Below, one piece after another: positions 34,417-43,890 of a stretch of 64,000 nucleotides of DNA. The notes below the pieces were generated by a model that saw nothing but the letters and a program-made list of their open reading frames with translations, did not search any database and had not been told where the DNA came from. Where the stretch lies: positions 3,100,001 through 3,164,000 of the forward strand of contig NZ_CP129964.1 in NCBI RefSeq assembly GCF_030503675.1. Reading direction: 5' to 3'. Positions within the stretch are counted from its first letter, which is position 1. Each line of letters begins with the position of its first letter. The stretch comes from Lutimonas zeaxanthinifaciens (GTDB lineage: Bacteria; Bacteroidota; Bacteroidia; Flavobacteriales; Flavobacteriaceae). The position numbers were made by a program, and so were the translations under genes.

Positions 34417-35661
34417 TTAAAACGTAAACAGCTCATTTAATTTTTGCTCAAGCACCTCATAGGAGAAATACTTTTTACCTACCTTGAAATTGTGTTCACC
34501 TATTTCTCTGCAGCGGACAGGATCATAAATGATCTCAGCCATTTGACGGACTTTTTCATCGGATAAAATACTGTCTTCGATCATAACCGTATCAAAACCT
34601 TTGTTACCAATGTCCTGCATATAAACAGGCTTATAATTGTTGACAAATATGGGCTTTTTGGCAAGGACAGATTCGACAAAAGCATTTCCAAAACCCTCAT
34701 AAGTACTGAAATACGTGCACGCTCTTCCATGGGCATAAACGTCCGACAAATCCTTGTGATCCAGAACCTTATGAGCCGCAAAAATGATCTGCCTTGACAG
34801 ATTCAGCTCATGGATCTGGTCAATCAACTCATTGTAATACTCCTTGTTCTCATCATCATTATTATTTCCGGTTATGACTAATTTCAACTTCTTGTCATTG
34901 AGTTGGTCAATTAAGGATATTGCTGTTTCAATAGCTTTACGTCGAACAATACGTGTGACTTGCAGTAAAGCTATTTCATCCTCTTTTACGCCGACATCGC
35001 GCAGGAAAAACTGATTCTCAGGGGTTGGAACCCCATAAATGCGATTAAAATCCATTACATTGGGTACCAGAAGGGCATCAATGTCAAACCTCTTTCTAAA
35101 TGTTTCCACTCCAAATGTGTTGATCACGGCATGTTTCACATCGGGCAGCAATAGCGGAAAGTTGTCATCTACATATCGGTTTATTTCTCCATGAACAGAC
35201 AAATAACGCTCTCCGCGTTCCCAATGAAAATCATGATCATGCGTCACTATGGGCAAGCCGGTAGTTTTTATGAGCTTCTTTATGGCTACACCCATGGATA
35301 ACTGGCAGGGAAGAGCTGAGGCGTTTTCCGAGAGAATAACTTCAATTTTTTTGTTCCTGACCCATTTCAAAAGGTTTCTTTCAATCATGTCTGACCAATT
35401 CTCTACATGATCCAGTAAGGGATCAGGATCACTGTCCGGTTCAAAAAATGCCTTACGTTGTTCCCATTCCGCTTCAGCAGAAAAAAATGACAAGGCTGGA
35501 AACAAGGTATGATGCTCGTAATCCATTTCCCATGATTCAAATTCACCTGAAATAATAAATACCTCATGACCCAATTTTTTCAAGATGTCGATCCATTTTT
35601 CCGTTTCTAATGCGACACCATCCACACCTCCAATTCTTCCTATTATAATTCCAATTCTCAT
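34417..35661 (-). CDS. GT4-family glycosyltransferase
   Basis: A 414-residue cytoplasmic protein with the two-Rossmann (GT-B) plan. It has an N-terminal GIIIGRIGGVDGVALET loop, VTHDHDFHWERG at 139-150, and the GT4 signature EGFGNAFVESVLAKKPIFV at 322-340 with the two conserved Glu. The HDHDF-W-E element resembles, from memory, enzymes making glucosyl- or mannosyl-glycerate type solutes, but I cannot confirm this. It is first in a two-gene operon with the large fusion protein, 10 bp upstream of it. The acceptor is unknown. Confidence 0.85.
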   Translation of the reverse strand: MRIGIIIGRIGGVDGVALETEKWIDILKKLGHEVFIISGEFESWEMDYEHHTLFPALSFFSAEAEWEQRKAFFEPDSDPDPLLDHVENWSDMIERNLLKWVRNKKIEVILSENASALPCQLSMGVAIKKLIKTTGLPIVTHDHDFHWERGERYLSVHGEINRYVDDNFPLLLPDVKHAVINTFGVETFRKRFDIDALLVPNVMDFNRIYGVPTPENQFFLRDVGVKEDEIALLQVTRIVRRKAIETAISLIDQLNDKKLKLVITGNNNDDENKEYYNELIDQIHELNLSRQIIFAAHKVLDHKDLSDVYAHGRACTYFSTYEGFGNAFVESVLAKKPIFVNNYKPVYMQDIGNKGFDTVMIEDSILSDEKVRQMAEIIYDPVRCREIGEHNFKVGKKYFSYEVLEQKLNELFTF

Positions 35662-35900
35662 ACTGTTAATTAAGGGTTCGAATCCACTAAAGATAAGTTA
35701 TTATGTAGAGTTTGAGGCATTTTTGGCTGATATGACGACGGAATTATCAGCTTAAAAATTTTGACCGTTCCAAATTGGGATTTTTAAAATCTGAACCTCG
35801 AATTTTGATAAAATGATAACCGAAAAGTTCAATTTTACAACCGGTTTTTATCCAAAATTTTGAATAATTATTCCCTAAATGAGTTTTTTAAGTTACTAAA

Positions 35901-38138
35901 TCAAATACCCGACCAGGTCGCCTTAAGTTCCCCTTTTGCCGCTTCAACATCTACTACGATTCCTGTCAAATGTGCCATACCGGATATCGTATCCAGTTTT
36001 TCGGGCCCGTCAGCTGCAAGTATATTCACGTTGACGCCCTTGGTCTTGTTTGCATGTTGAAGGCCTATGGCGTGTTGATGCCCCCAGCCATGAGGTACAG
36101 CAATTGTTTTGGGCATTAGTGTAGGTAAACTTTTCACGGCAATCCGTATAGCAGCTGTTTCAGAGCGAACATCGATCATATCCAGCTCCTTTATATTAAG
36201 CTCTTTTAGGTCAGACGGATGTAAATACGCATAATTTGTATTCCTTCCTTTTGCTGTCATTCGCTCAATGTTATGGGTCCAGCTGTTATGGGTTGTGACC
36301 GCACGTTTGGTAATCAATTTAAAGCGGTGTAAATCTGCCTTTTCTCTCTCAAAGTCTTCCTTAAGCTTCCGCGCCTGATTCAACAAGGGATCCGGTGCCA
36401 AATCCACCTTCTTGTCAGCTGTCAATACTCTATCCGGGACAAAACTTCCCGGAACATGTTGCTTTCTTATCGTTCCGTTTTTACTCTTTTGAATTTTCCT
36501 GAAAGACGATTGTCCTGTTAGGCGTAAAAGTCCGTTGAGCATAGCCTCCTGTGGTAAAGATGGCAGGTCCTTTTTACTTTTCCAGGAGTAATATTTTTGG
36601 ATACCTGTAAAAAAAGACTGAGCCATTTTTGAGCCAAACAAAGGCATTCCGCATGCCCTTGCCAGATTCAGATAAATGGAACTCTCGTCCATTTGCTCTC
36701 CTTCAGGTTCTATCACCGCTTTGGTGGCTTCCAGATAAGGCTTTTGCTGAAGGCCGAGCATAAGCGGAAAAATAAACGGAAGGTCAGGACGCTGCAAGGG
36801 ATCCGTACATGGCAAAACATAATGGGCCTCTGAACTTGTCTCGTTTTGGTAGATATCAAGAGCCACCAAAAGTTCCAAATGCTGAAAGGCCGATTTTAAT
36901 TTTTCAGAATTGGGCATGGTAATCAAAGGATTCCCTCCCGTTACAAAAAGAGCCTTCAACTGCCCTTTCCCTGGTGTAAGAATTTCATCCGCCATTAAGC
37001 CTCCAGGAAAAGCATCATTTACAGAAACCATACCTCCTATCCTCGATTTATCCTCACGCATCAGAATACCTTTTTTAACACCAAACTTTAAGAAATCCAT
37101 GACGCCTTTTCCTACCAGGGTTCCTCCTTTTTTATCCAGATTTCCGGAAATGGCATTAATAACTTCCTGCAACCAGTAAGCCAGAGAACCGTTACCACCC
37201 ATGTTCACTCCCGTAGAACAGTACAGGGCCGACCCATCCGACTCGATATAATCCTGAACCATCTTTTTGAGAGCTTTTGCCCTTATTCCTGTTAGCTCCT
37301 CCGTCGTCTCAGCAGGCCAATCCTTTACCAGGTCAGTGATGGCATCAACCCCTTTTGTATGATTCCGAATAAACTGTTGGTCCAAGCCATTTTGTTTAAT
37401 CAGTTCGTGGAGAAAAGACAAGTAGAAAAATACATCTGTTGAAGGTCGGATAAACATATGTTCTCCGGCAATCTTTGCAGTCTCAGTTTTTCTTGGGTCT
37501 ACAATATATAGTTTAGCTCCTCTTCTTTCAAGGTTTTTCAGTTTTTTGCCTGGATTGGGCACCTGTAAAAAAGACCACTTTGATACCACCGGATTCGCTC
37601 CGACGATAATAAGACAATTAATGTTATCAAGGTCAGGAAATGGCAGGGTAAACGGAAACCCATAGATCAATTTTGAAACGGCAAATTTATTGGAACAGTC
37701 CTGAGTTGATGAACTATACATACTCTTAGAACCTACTCCGGTCATAAACCCCTGGGCGAAAACCGGATGCAATACACTAAATCCTGCAGCAGTACCCACG
37801 TACATTCCAATAGAATCGGCTCCGTCATCCTTGTGCAATTGTTTTACCTTATCACCTATTTCCTTTAGGGCCTGCGGCCAGGAAATTCGAATATAGGAAC
37901 CGTCACTCTCTCTCTTTAGGGGGTATTTTAACCGATCCGGAGACTGGTACATTTCATGCTGATAAAGTCCTTTTACACAAGAAAATCCTTCGGTAGCCAC
38001 ATGATTCTCATTAGGCTTTACACCAATAACCTTATTATTCCGGGTCTTTATCTCCAAACCGCACAAAGACTCACATATACGACAAAAGGTATGATGTGTT
38101 CTTATTTCTTCTTGTTCTGATGAAGTATCTGGTTTCAA
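35901..38138 (-). CDS. Molybdopterin-dependent oxidoreductase, formate dehydrogenase/nitrate reductase superfamily
   Basis: A 745-residue member of the DMSO-reductase/FdhF superfamily. The N-terminal [4Fe-4S] motif CRICESLC is followed by the fourth Cys in GFSCVKG. The molybdopterin domain has SSSTQDCSNKFAVS, where the Cys lies at the usual metal-ligand position, and IIVGANPV and IVDPRKTETA. The C-terminal MGD-binding domain ends in VPHGWGHQHA. There is no Tat signal, so it is predicted to be cytoplasmic. It has no obvious iron-sulfur or membrane partner beside it. The start is TTG at 38138: a stop lies five codons upstream in frame and no ATG precedes the cluster motif. It diverges from the Usp gene; a CRP/FNR-like box lies between them. 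Confidence 0.85.
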   Translation of the reverse strand: MKPDTSSEQEEIRTHHTFCRICESLCGLEIKTRNNKVIGVKPNENHVATEGFSCVKGLYQHEMYQSPDRLKYPLKRESDGSYIRISWPQALKEIGDKVKQLHKDDGADSIGMYVGTAAGFSVLHPVFAQGFMTGVGSKSMYSSSTQDCSNKFAVSKLIYGFPFTLPFPDLDNINCLIIVGANPVVSKWSFLQVPNPGKKLKNLERRGAKLYIVDPRKTETAKIAGEHMFIRPSTDVFFYLSFLHELIKQNGLDQQFIRNHTKGVDAITDLVKDWPAETTEELTGIRAKALKKMVQDYIESDGSALYCSTGVNMGGNGSLAYWLQEVINAISGNLDKKGGTLVGKGVMDFLKFGVKKGILMREDKSRIGGMVSVNDAFPGGLMADEILTPGKGQLKALFVTGGNPLITMPNSEKLKSAFQHLELLVALDIYQNETSSEAHYVLPCTDPLQRPDLPFIFPLMLGLQQKPYLEATKAVIEPEGEQMDESSIYLNLARACGMPLFGSKMAQSFFTGIQKYYSWKSKKDLPSLPQEAMLNGLLRLTGQSSFRKIQKSKNGTIRKQHVPGSFVPDRVLTADKKVDLAPDPLLNQARKLKEDFEREKADLHRFKLITKRAVTTHNSWTHNIERMTAKGRNTNYAYLHPSDLKELNIKELDMIDVRSETAAIRIAVKSLPTLMPKTIAVPHGWGHQHAIGLQHANKTKGVNVNILAADGPEKLDTISGMAHLTGIVVDVEAAKGELKATWSGI

Positions 38139-38225
38139 ATTTCTTTTTTGTTATGCAATCGAAAATACGGATAAAACCCCTGAATCGCAAAACTTCAGAT
38201 ACAACCCCTGAAATACCGTTTATAA

Positions 38226-38239
38226 TTGACCAGAATCAA
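38226..38239. promoter_or_regulatory. CRP/FNR-type box with one mismatch
   Basis: TTGAC-CAGA-ATCAA differs in one position from the FNR consensus TTGAT-N4-ATCAA. It lies between the molybdopterin oxidoreductase (minus) and the Usp gene (plus). Centred 112 bp before the Usp ATG, it could act in either direction. Confidence 0.45.
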
Positions 38240-38344
38240 TCCATATCTTGTCCAAAATCATTGAATAGTAGCTCGTTAAAGTTTATATTGAGTTCGTTAT
38301 CCACTTCAAGATTGAATTGGAATGAAATCTAAAATACTAAAGTC

Positions 38345-39148
38345 ATGATTAAAATTCTGGTTCCTGTAGATTTTTCCTCTACTTCGTCAAACGCACTATT
38401 ATATGCCCTACAGCTTTTTGGTGCGACTTCAATAGAAATTACTTTACTGCACATCTTTAGTTCGAATCCAACCACAATGTCAATGAAAAATATTGATGAC
38501 GTGATCGCGAAGGATTCCCAGCGAACAATGGAAAAGCTCGTTGAGAAGATTCGCAAGGATTATCCTGAGGTAAGCTTTAAAACAAAAATCCTCCACGACC
38601 ATGCCGTATCTGGAATTACTTCCTTGGGCAATAGTGGAGAATATGATTTTATTGTTATGGGTACCAAGGGCGCAAGCGGACTCAAAGAAGTCTTTTTAGG
38701 AAGCGTTGCAGGCGGGGTAATTTCTAAAACTTCTGCCCCGGTTCTTGTGGTCCCGGATGGCTTTCGTTTTCATCATCTGGATGAGATCGTTATTGCGCTC
38801 AGTAATAAGGACATATCAGATTCGAAATTGGTTGACCCGGTTCGTACCCTGGCCAAATTACAACAGAGTAAAATCAAGGTACTGCATGTATCCGAAGAGA
38901 AAACAGAATCCATCGAGAACAGCCTCACAATGATTAAAGATCTGAATCCTTCTATTGAATACACTTTTGGAACAGGTGATACCAATAAGGATATTCACGA
39001 TTATATTGTAAAGAATGACTCAGCACTGTTCTGTCTGATACGAGGCCATCATAAAGGATTTTTAAACAGAATCTTCCAAGAGAGCGTCACCTTAAAGCAA
39101 ACCTTTGAGAGCCCTGTACCTTTACTTATTCTACATGATCTGGACTGA
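38345..39148 (+). CDS. Universal stress protein, tandem Usp domains
   Basis: A 267-residue cytoplasmic protein made of two Usp domains. The first (1-142) begins ILVPVDFSSTSSNAL and carries the ATP-binding G-2x-G-9x-GS motif in GTKGASGLKEVFLGS. The second (about 150-267) keeps the overall pattern but lost the glycine motif (RGHHKGFLNRIFQESV), so it probably does not bind ATP. Proteins of this type accumulate on starvation or oxygen limitation, and Usp genes are known FNR-family targets in other bacteria. That agrees with the CRP/FNR-like box upstream. Confidence 0.88.
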   Translation: MIKILVPVDFSSTSSNALLYALQLFGATSIEITLLHIFSSNPTTMSMKNIDDVIAKDSQRTMEKLVEKIRKDYPEVSFKTKILHDHAVSGITSLGNSGEYDFIVMGTKGASGLKEVFLGSVAGGVISKTSAPVLVVPDGFRFHHLDEIVIALSNKDISDSKLVDPVRTLAKLQQSKIKVLHVSEEKTESIENSLTMIKDLNPSIEYTFGTGDTNKDIHDYIVKNDSALFCLIRGHHKGFLNRIFQESVTLKQTFESPVPLLILHDLD

Positions 39149-39151
39149 AAA

Positions 39152-40072
39152 TTAAGGGGAAACCTGCCAGTCTATATCGAACCTTTCTTTTAAGTAAGGT
39201 GCCAGTGGCCCTAAACCAATTTCTGCCCTGCGCTGGTCTACTTGTTCAGGGTCTTCTATGGGATGCGGCTCACGTACCAGATTCTCCATTTTGATTTGCG
39301 TCCCGTATAATTGTTTTTTACCTTCTTCAACAAGTAAACGATCACGCATTTTGGCGTATCTAAGTGGTTGGGCCTCTCCTTTTTTAAAAGCCTCCTCAAG
39401 CATAGGAAAATATTTTAATCGGACCTCATAGGTACTGTGGTTGATGATGAGTGCCGCTCCAGCAGCTGCATATTCTGTAACTTCTGTAGCTGTCGGCCAT
39501 CCGTACTTATCAAGTAACTTAAAAAGTCTTTTTTGATTCTCCTGCATGTTCTTCTCTTCCATGGCAAGAACAGGAAAGATCGCAGGGGTGGAAAAATACC
39601 CTCCGTTTTGCATATATTTTCTTCTTTCAATGTTTCCTGTATACATAAATCCCTGATCCTTTATGATCATTTTGAACAACTCCCTTGCAAAAGGCTCATT
39701 TTGAATAGGTCCGTTTTTAGCCTCGTATTTTCTAATCTGATCCTTTTCGATTTTTTCCCATCTAGGATCATCAATAAGGCTTAAAAACTGAGGCTCATAT
39801 AACGGCTTCAATGTTGAATCTTTTTTGACAGCATAGTTCAAAAAATAAAATGCAGTATCTCTCATTTTAGTGGTCCACAATAGTGCAGAGGTCGATGCAA
39901 TTTTATAGGAAGCTTCTTCCGAGCCCGTTTGAACGAATGTTGAGGCATATTTCATCAAGGCCGGCATTAAAAGCCCTTCGTCCTTTAAACTGTCTCCTTC
40001 TTTCAATATACCTTGTCCAGAGGTTACCTGAATCAATGCGATTAATAAATAAAATGTGATGATACTTTTCAT
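39152..40072 (-). CDS. DUF6624-family secreted protein
   Basis: A protein of about 306 residues from an ATG at 40072 that begins a clean signal peptide (MKSIITFYLLIALIQVTSGQ). An upstream in-frame Met at 40099 would add nine polar residues. The C-terminal half matches the DUF6624 pattern: GWPTATEV, AAGAALIINHSTYEVRLKYFP, LLVEEGKKQLYGTQ and PIEDPEQVDQRRAEIGLGPL. The family function is unknown. The N-terminal region is helical and may be repeat-like. It converges on the Usp gene with a 3-bp gap. Confidence 0.8.
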   Translation of the reverse strand: MKSIITFYLLIALIQVTSGQGILKEGDSLKDEGLLMPALMKYASTFVQTGSEEASYKIASTSALLWTTKMRDTAFYFLNYAVKKDSTLKPLYEPQFLSLIDDPRWEKIEKDQIRKYEAKNGPIQNEPFARELFKMIIKDQGFMYTGNIERRKYMQNGGYFSTPAIFPVLAMEEKNMQENQKRLFKLLDKYGWPTATEVTEYAAAGAALIINHSTYEVRLKYFPMLEEAFKKGEAQPLRYAKMRDRLLVEEGKKQLYGTQIKMENLVREPHPIEDPEQVDQRRAEIGLGPLAPYLKERFDIDWQVSP

Positions 40073-40255
40073 TGTTTCTGATTTTGAATTCGAATACAAT
40101 GATACATCTATTCAGTTCCTCTAAAATTATAAGTCGATGAATTACAGTTTTTACAATGGATTTAACCGGTTCTTAAAGAATTCAGGTAATGAAGTCATGC
40201 TAATCTTTCTTAAGTCATGCATGAATCAGAGCCACAGGCATTTTTGAAGGAATAT

Positions 40256-42223
40256 TTAAAGCTCTCCCATATTTTCCATCCTTTTCACTTCCGCCAGCAT
40301 CTTTCTTTTCCATTCCAGCTCTTTCTTAATGATTGTTTTGAATTCTTCCTCCTCCCGAATATTATCAAATAGGGGGTCTATTTGTATCAAGTCAATTTTT
40401 CGCTCCCATCGATGGGACTGATCGAATTTTTTTAAATTTCTCAAAGCCTCTTTTTTATTACCCAAAAAGGCATGGATTCCGGCATTTTCATATAAAATTA
40501 TATAACCCGCCTGAAAATTGACATAAAGGTTTTCATTCCGTTTAAGTTGATCTTTCATCATTTCAATACCTTGTTCCCTATTCCCCGTTTCTACCAATAC
40601 TTCTCCATATCTATGCCAATCTTTGACTCCGGATGAACTATGAGCTCCTTCTTCTTTTATAAGATCGGCCCATTTTTTGTAATAGCCCAAAGAGCTTTTG
40701 TAATCCCGTAAAAGAAGGTTAAAGAAACCCAAGTCTCCAAGCTTCCTTTGAGAGTCTTCTTCAGATTCCTTTATAAAATCAATAGCTTCAGGAATTTCGT
40801 CCTGAATTACGAAATACCATGCTTTTTCATAATTCACGCCTGATCCTAACTCCAGAGCCTTGTCCAAATAATAAAGCTCTTTTTCCCGATAATCAATTTG
40901 TCTGTAACACAAAGCATACATCTCAAAGGTTCTTTGTAATTCTCTTACTGATCTATCGAGTTTTTCCAAGGTTTTCAATAATTGTAACGAGGTTATTATA
41001 TCCCGATGGTGCAACCTTGTCAACCATGACATTTGTCTTATCGCTCCAACATGGTTAGGATTTAATTTGATTGCCATTTTCAAATCCTCTTCCGCCTTTG
41101 AAATTTCAAAAAGAAAATCATCATAAAATTTACCTCTCAAACTATAGGCATCAGCAGAGGCCGGATCCAATTCGATAGCTTTATTACACAAATAAAGGAT
41201 GCTGTCTACAAGATGTTCATTATTGTAGAATTCAAATTGGTGTTTTTCCTTTAAAATTCTGGCGCGTTCTACGTAGGCAAGTGCAAATGTTGAGTCCAGA
41301 TCCAGGGCATTCTGAAAGAGACGGTCGGCATTATTGAAGTCTTCCTGACGAGAACTAAGCAGGTAATTGTTAAAATACTCTTTGCCTTGAAGGTAGTAAT
41401 CATAAGCGGTTAAATCCTCAGTTGGTTCATATTCTATACTCTTTAGAACTTCAGGAGAAATCGTAGCTTTCAATTTTTGAGCTATGCTCGTTGTCACTTC
41501 AGCTAACACAGAAAAAATATCTTCCATGTCCCGATCATATTTGTCAGACCATAAATTTTGATCTTTAGGGGCATAAATCAAACGCGCCCTGATAATCGAC
41601 CGATCTCCTATTCGTAAAACACTTCCTTCAAGTATATAATTTACGCCTAATTCCTTTGCTATTTCTGTAACCGAAGGTGAATTCTCTCTGTATTGTTCCA
41701 CAGAAGTTCTTGATACAACGCTTAATCCCGGAACCTTTGAGAGATTTTCTCGCACACCCTCCATAATTCCATCACAGAAATAAACATTGTCTTTGTCAGG
41801 ACTGTCATTTTTGAAAGGTAAAACCGCAATAGATTTTTCGTTCGCCCGATGTACGACTTCCTCGACATCTGCTGCTACCGAAGTATCCGGATCCTTAAAA
41901 TAAGTAATTGCAGCCAGCAACATAAGGGTGAGAATGATGATTATATTAAGACGTTTATTAGTTTGTTCGGTAATTGAGTGCTCTTCCGGCACCTTTTTCG
42001 TCTTCTTCAGGCCCTCAGGGGTAAGTTCATAGACCCAAGAGAAAATAATCCATACAGGCAATCCCGCTAAAAGAATAAACATAAAGGTTTTAGGAACCCA
42101 CTGGGGTGCACCAAAGCTTGGTAAAACGACTGAAATTATTTGCAGCAAGACCCATGCAACCGTAATGTAAGCTATGGTTGCTTTAATTACATTTCTCCGT
42201 TTAAGTTCATCAAAAAATTTCAT
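40256..42223 (-). CDS. Membrane-anchored TolB-N/TPR protein
   Basis: This 655-residue protein begins with FFDELKRRNVIKATIAYITVAW, the N-terminus typical of adenylate-cyclase-like membrane TPR proteins. Two or three membrane helices follow (about 17-35, 45-65 and 93-107). Next is a TolB-N/FlgO-like alpha/beta domain (SIAVLPFKNDSPDKDNVYF to about 250). The rest is TPR repeats to the C-terminus. There is no cyclase or DNA-binding domain. Such proteins are abundant in marine Flavobacteriia, and the function is unclear. It is divergent from the DUF6090 gene with 173 bp between starts. Confidence 0.8.
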   Translation of the reverse strand: MKFFDELKRRNVIKATIAYITVAWVLLQIISVVLPSFGAPQWVPKTFMFILLAGLPVWIIFSWVYELTPEGLKKTKKVPEEHSITEQTNKRLNIIIILTLMLLAAITYFKDPDTSVAADVEEVVHRANEKSIAVLPFKNDSPDKDNVYFCDGIMEGVRENLSKVPGLSVVSRTSVEQYRENSPSVTEIAKELGVNYILEGSVLRIGDRSIIRARLIYAPKDQNLWSDKYDRDMEDIFSVLAEVTTSIAQKLKATISPEVLKSIEYEPTEDLTAYDYYLQGKEYFNNYLLSSRQEDFNNADRLFQNALDLDSTFALAYVERARILKEKHQFEFYNNEHLVDSILYLCNKAIELDPASADAYSLRGKFYDDFLFEISKAEEDLKMAIKLNPNHVGAIRQMSWLTRLHHRDIITSLQLLKTLEKLDRSVRELQRTFEMYALCYRQIDYREKELYYLDKALELGSGVNYEKAWYFVIQDEIPEAIDFIKESEEDSQRKLGDLGFFNLLLRDYKSSLGYYKKWADLIKEEGAHSSSGVKDWHRYGEVLVETGNREQGIEMMKDQLKRNENLYVNFQAGYIILYENAGIHAFLGNKKEALRNLKKFDQSHRWERKIDLIQIDPLFDNIREEEEFKTIIKKELEWKRKMLAEVKRMENMGEL

Positions 42224-42396
42224 ATGAACTGATTAATTATTAAAGATAATATTTATTTATAAACTATTGAAATACAGCGATCCTTATCAAATCACATTCA
42301 ATTATAGACTTATGAAGAATAGAAAAGATTCTTTTATCGGCACAAATCAAATCCTATTGTCAAATTTTCTATATTTAAACATTGACAACCTTATTC

Positions 42397-43143
42397 ATGA
42401 TCCCTTTCTTTCGAAAAATACGTAAAAAACTATCTGCCGATAATCAGTTCCTCAAATACTCAAGATATGCCATTGGGGAGATTGTCTTGGTCGTTGTTGG
42501 AATATTGATAGCCCTTCAGATAAATAATTTGAACGAAGATAGAAAGGAAAAAATTCAGGAAAACAAGATTCTTGCTAACTTGAAAGATGAATTTCAGGAA
42601 AATTATCAAAATTTAAAATACAAAGATTCTATCTTAAAAATAACCATCAAAAATTTGGAAACCGTATTTGATGAATTACATGAGAAAGAAAAATCATATA
42701 GGGATGAAGAACTGGATAATATACTTTCACTGGCTCTTGGAAGCCCCACATGGGTTCCAAGTGAATTTATATTAAATGACCTGAAAAGTTCGGGGAACCT
42801 TACGAAACTGCAGAACGATAGGCTTAAAAAACTGCTGTATGAATGGTCGAGATTTTTCAGCGAACTTGATGAAACACAAAAAATGATCGAAGATTCAAAT
42901 ACACAACTCATCAATTATATTAAAAACAATGGTTCCCTGAGAAACATTGACATAAACAATGCATCATTTAATTATGAAAAGAGTCAACTTATAAAGACCA
43001 ATGACCATTTGCTCCTGGATCCCATTTTTGAAAATTATGTAGATGACAAATTATATGTATTGAATGAGGCTTTGAAACAATTTAAACAGGCTGAAGAGCT
43101 CATACTTGAAATTTTGGATGCCACGGCATCAGAATCTGAATAA
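42397..43143 (+). CDS. DUF6090-family membrane protein
   Basis: A protein of about 248 residues from the ATG at 42397, giving the family's normal beginning MIPFFRKIRKKLSADNQF. One membrane helix (YAIGEIVLVVVGILIALQI) is followed by a long, charged, coiled-coil region predicted to face the cytoplasm or periplasm. DUF6090 is common in Flavobacteriia, often next to TolB-N/TPR genes, and has no assigned function. The stop is 4 bp before the glutamine amidotransferase gene, so the two are cotranscribed. Confidence 0.8.
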   Translation: MIPFFRKIRKKLSADNQFLKYSRYAIGEIVLVVVGILIALQINNLNEDRKEKIQENKILANLKDEFQENYQNLKYKDSILKITIKNLETVFDELHEKEKSYRDEELDNILSLALGSPTWVPSEFILNDLKSSGNLTKLQNDRLKKLLYEWSRFFSELDETQKMIEDSNTQLINYIKNNGSLRNIDINNASFNYEKSQLIKTNDHLLLDPIFENYVDDKLYVLNEALKQFKQAEELILEILDATASESE

Positions 43144-43147
43144 GAAT

Positions 43148-43876
43148 ATGAAAAAAATTCTCATTTTACAGATGCGGCCCGAAAATGAAACTTGCGAAAG
43201 TGAGTTTGAATCGATTTTAAAAGTTGGCAAAATCAATAGAGATTCCGTTGATCGAATTCGAGTAGAACAGCTTGATAAGTTTCAAATTGACCTTAATAAT
43301 TATAGTGCTATAATAGCCGGAGGAAGCCCTTTTGATGTTTCCTGCCCGGAAGAAAAAAAGACTGCCACTCAGCGAAATATTGAATCCTTTTTTAACAGTT
43401 TATTTGATAAGTTAATTACAATGGATTTCCCCTTTCTGGGAATCTGCTCGGGCAACGGATTGTTAGGAAACTACTACGGTACCACGATATCCACGAAATA
43501 CTCCGAGCCCATTGGCAGTATAAATGTTACCCTTTCTGAAGAAGGGGTAAAAGATCCTTTACTAATTGGTCTGCCCAAAAAATTTCTTGCCTTAGCGGGC
43601 CACAAAGAAGCTTGTGATGAGGTACCCTCAAATGCTGTGCTATTAGCTTCTTCACCAGCTTGCCACGTCCAAATGTTTCGTATTAAGAAAAATATCTATG
43701 CAGCACAATTTCATCCTGAGGCTGATGAAGATGAATTCATTTTAAGAATAAAGATCTATAAGAATCACGGTTATTTCCATCCTGAACAGGCCGATGAACT
43801 GATCTCGAATCTTAAGAACGTTCAAACTCCCGTCCCCAAAGAAATTTTGAGACGATTCGTTTCCAGATATCAATAG
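43148..43876 (+). CDS. Class I glutamine amidotransferase-like protein
   Basis: A 242-residue protein from the ATG at 43148 (MKKILILQMRPENETCESE). The GATase fold shows the nucleophile elbow FLGICSGNGLL with Cys100, and the His-Glu pair in AAQFHPEAD (His189, Glu191). An N-terminal strand block IIAGGSPFDVSC is typical of GMP-synthase-like amidotransferases. There is no synthetase domain, so it would release ammonia from glutamine, or cleave another gamma-glutamyl compound, for an unknown partner. It is in one operon with the DUF6090 gene. Confidence 0.82.
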   Translation: MKKILILQMRPENETCESEFESILKVGKINRDSVDRIRVEQLDKFQIDLNNYSAIIAGGSPFDVSCPEEKKTATQRNIESFFNSLFDKLITMDFPFLGICSGNGLLGNYYGTTISTKYSEPIGSINVTLSEEGVKDPLLIGLPKKFLALAGHKEACDEVPSNAVLLASSPACHVQMFRIKKNIYAAQFHPEADEDEFILRIKIYKNHGYFHPEQADELISNLKNVQTPVPKEILRRFVSRYQ

Positions 43877-43890
43877 TCCTAACTTTTATT

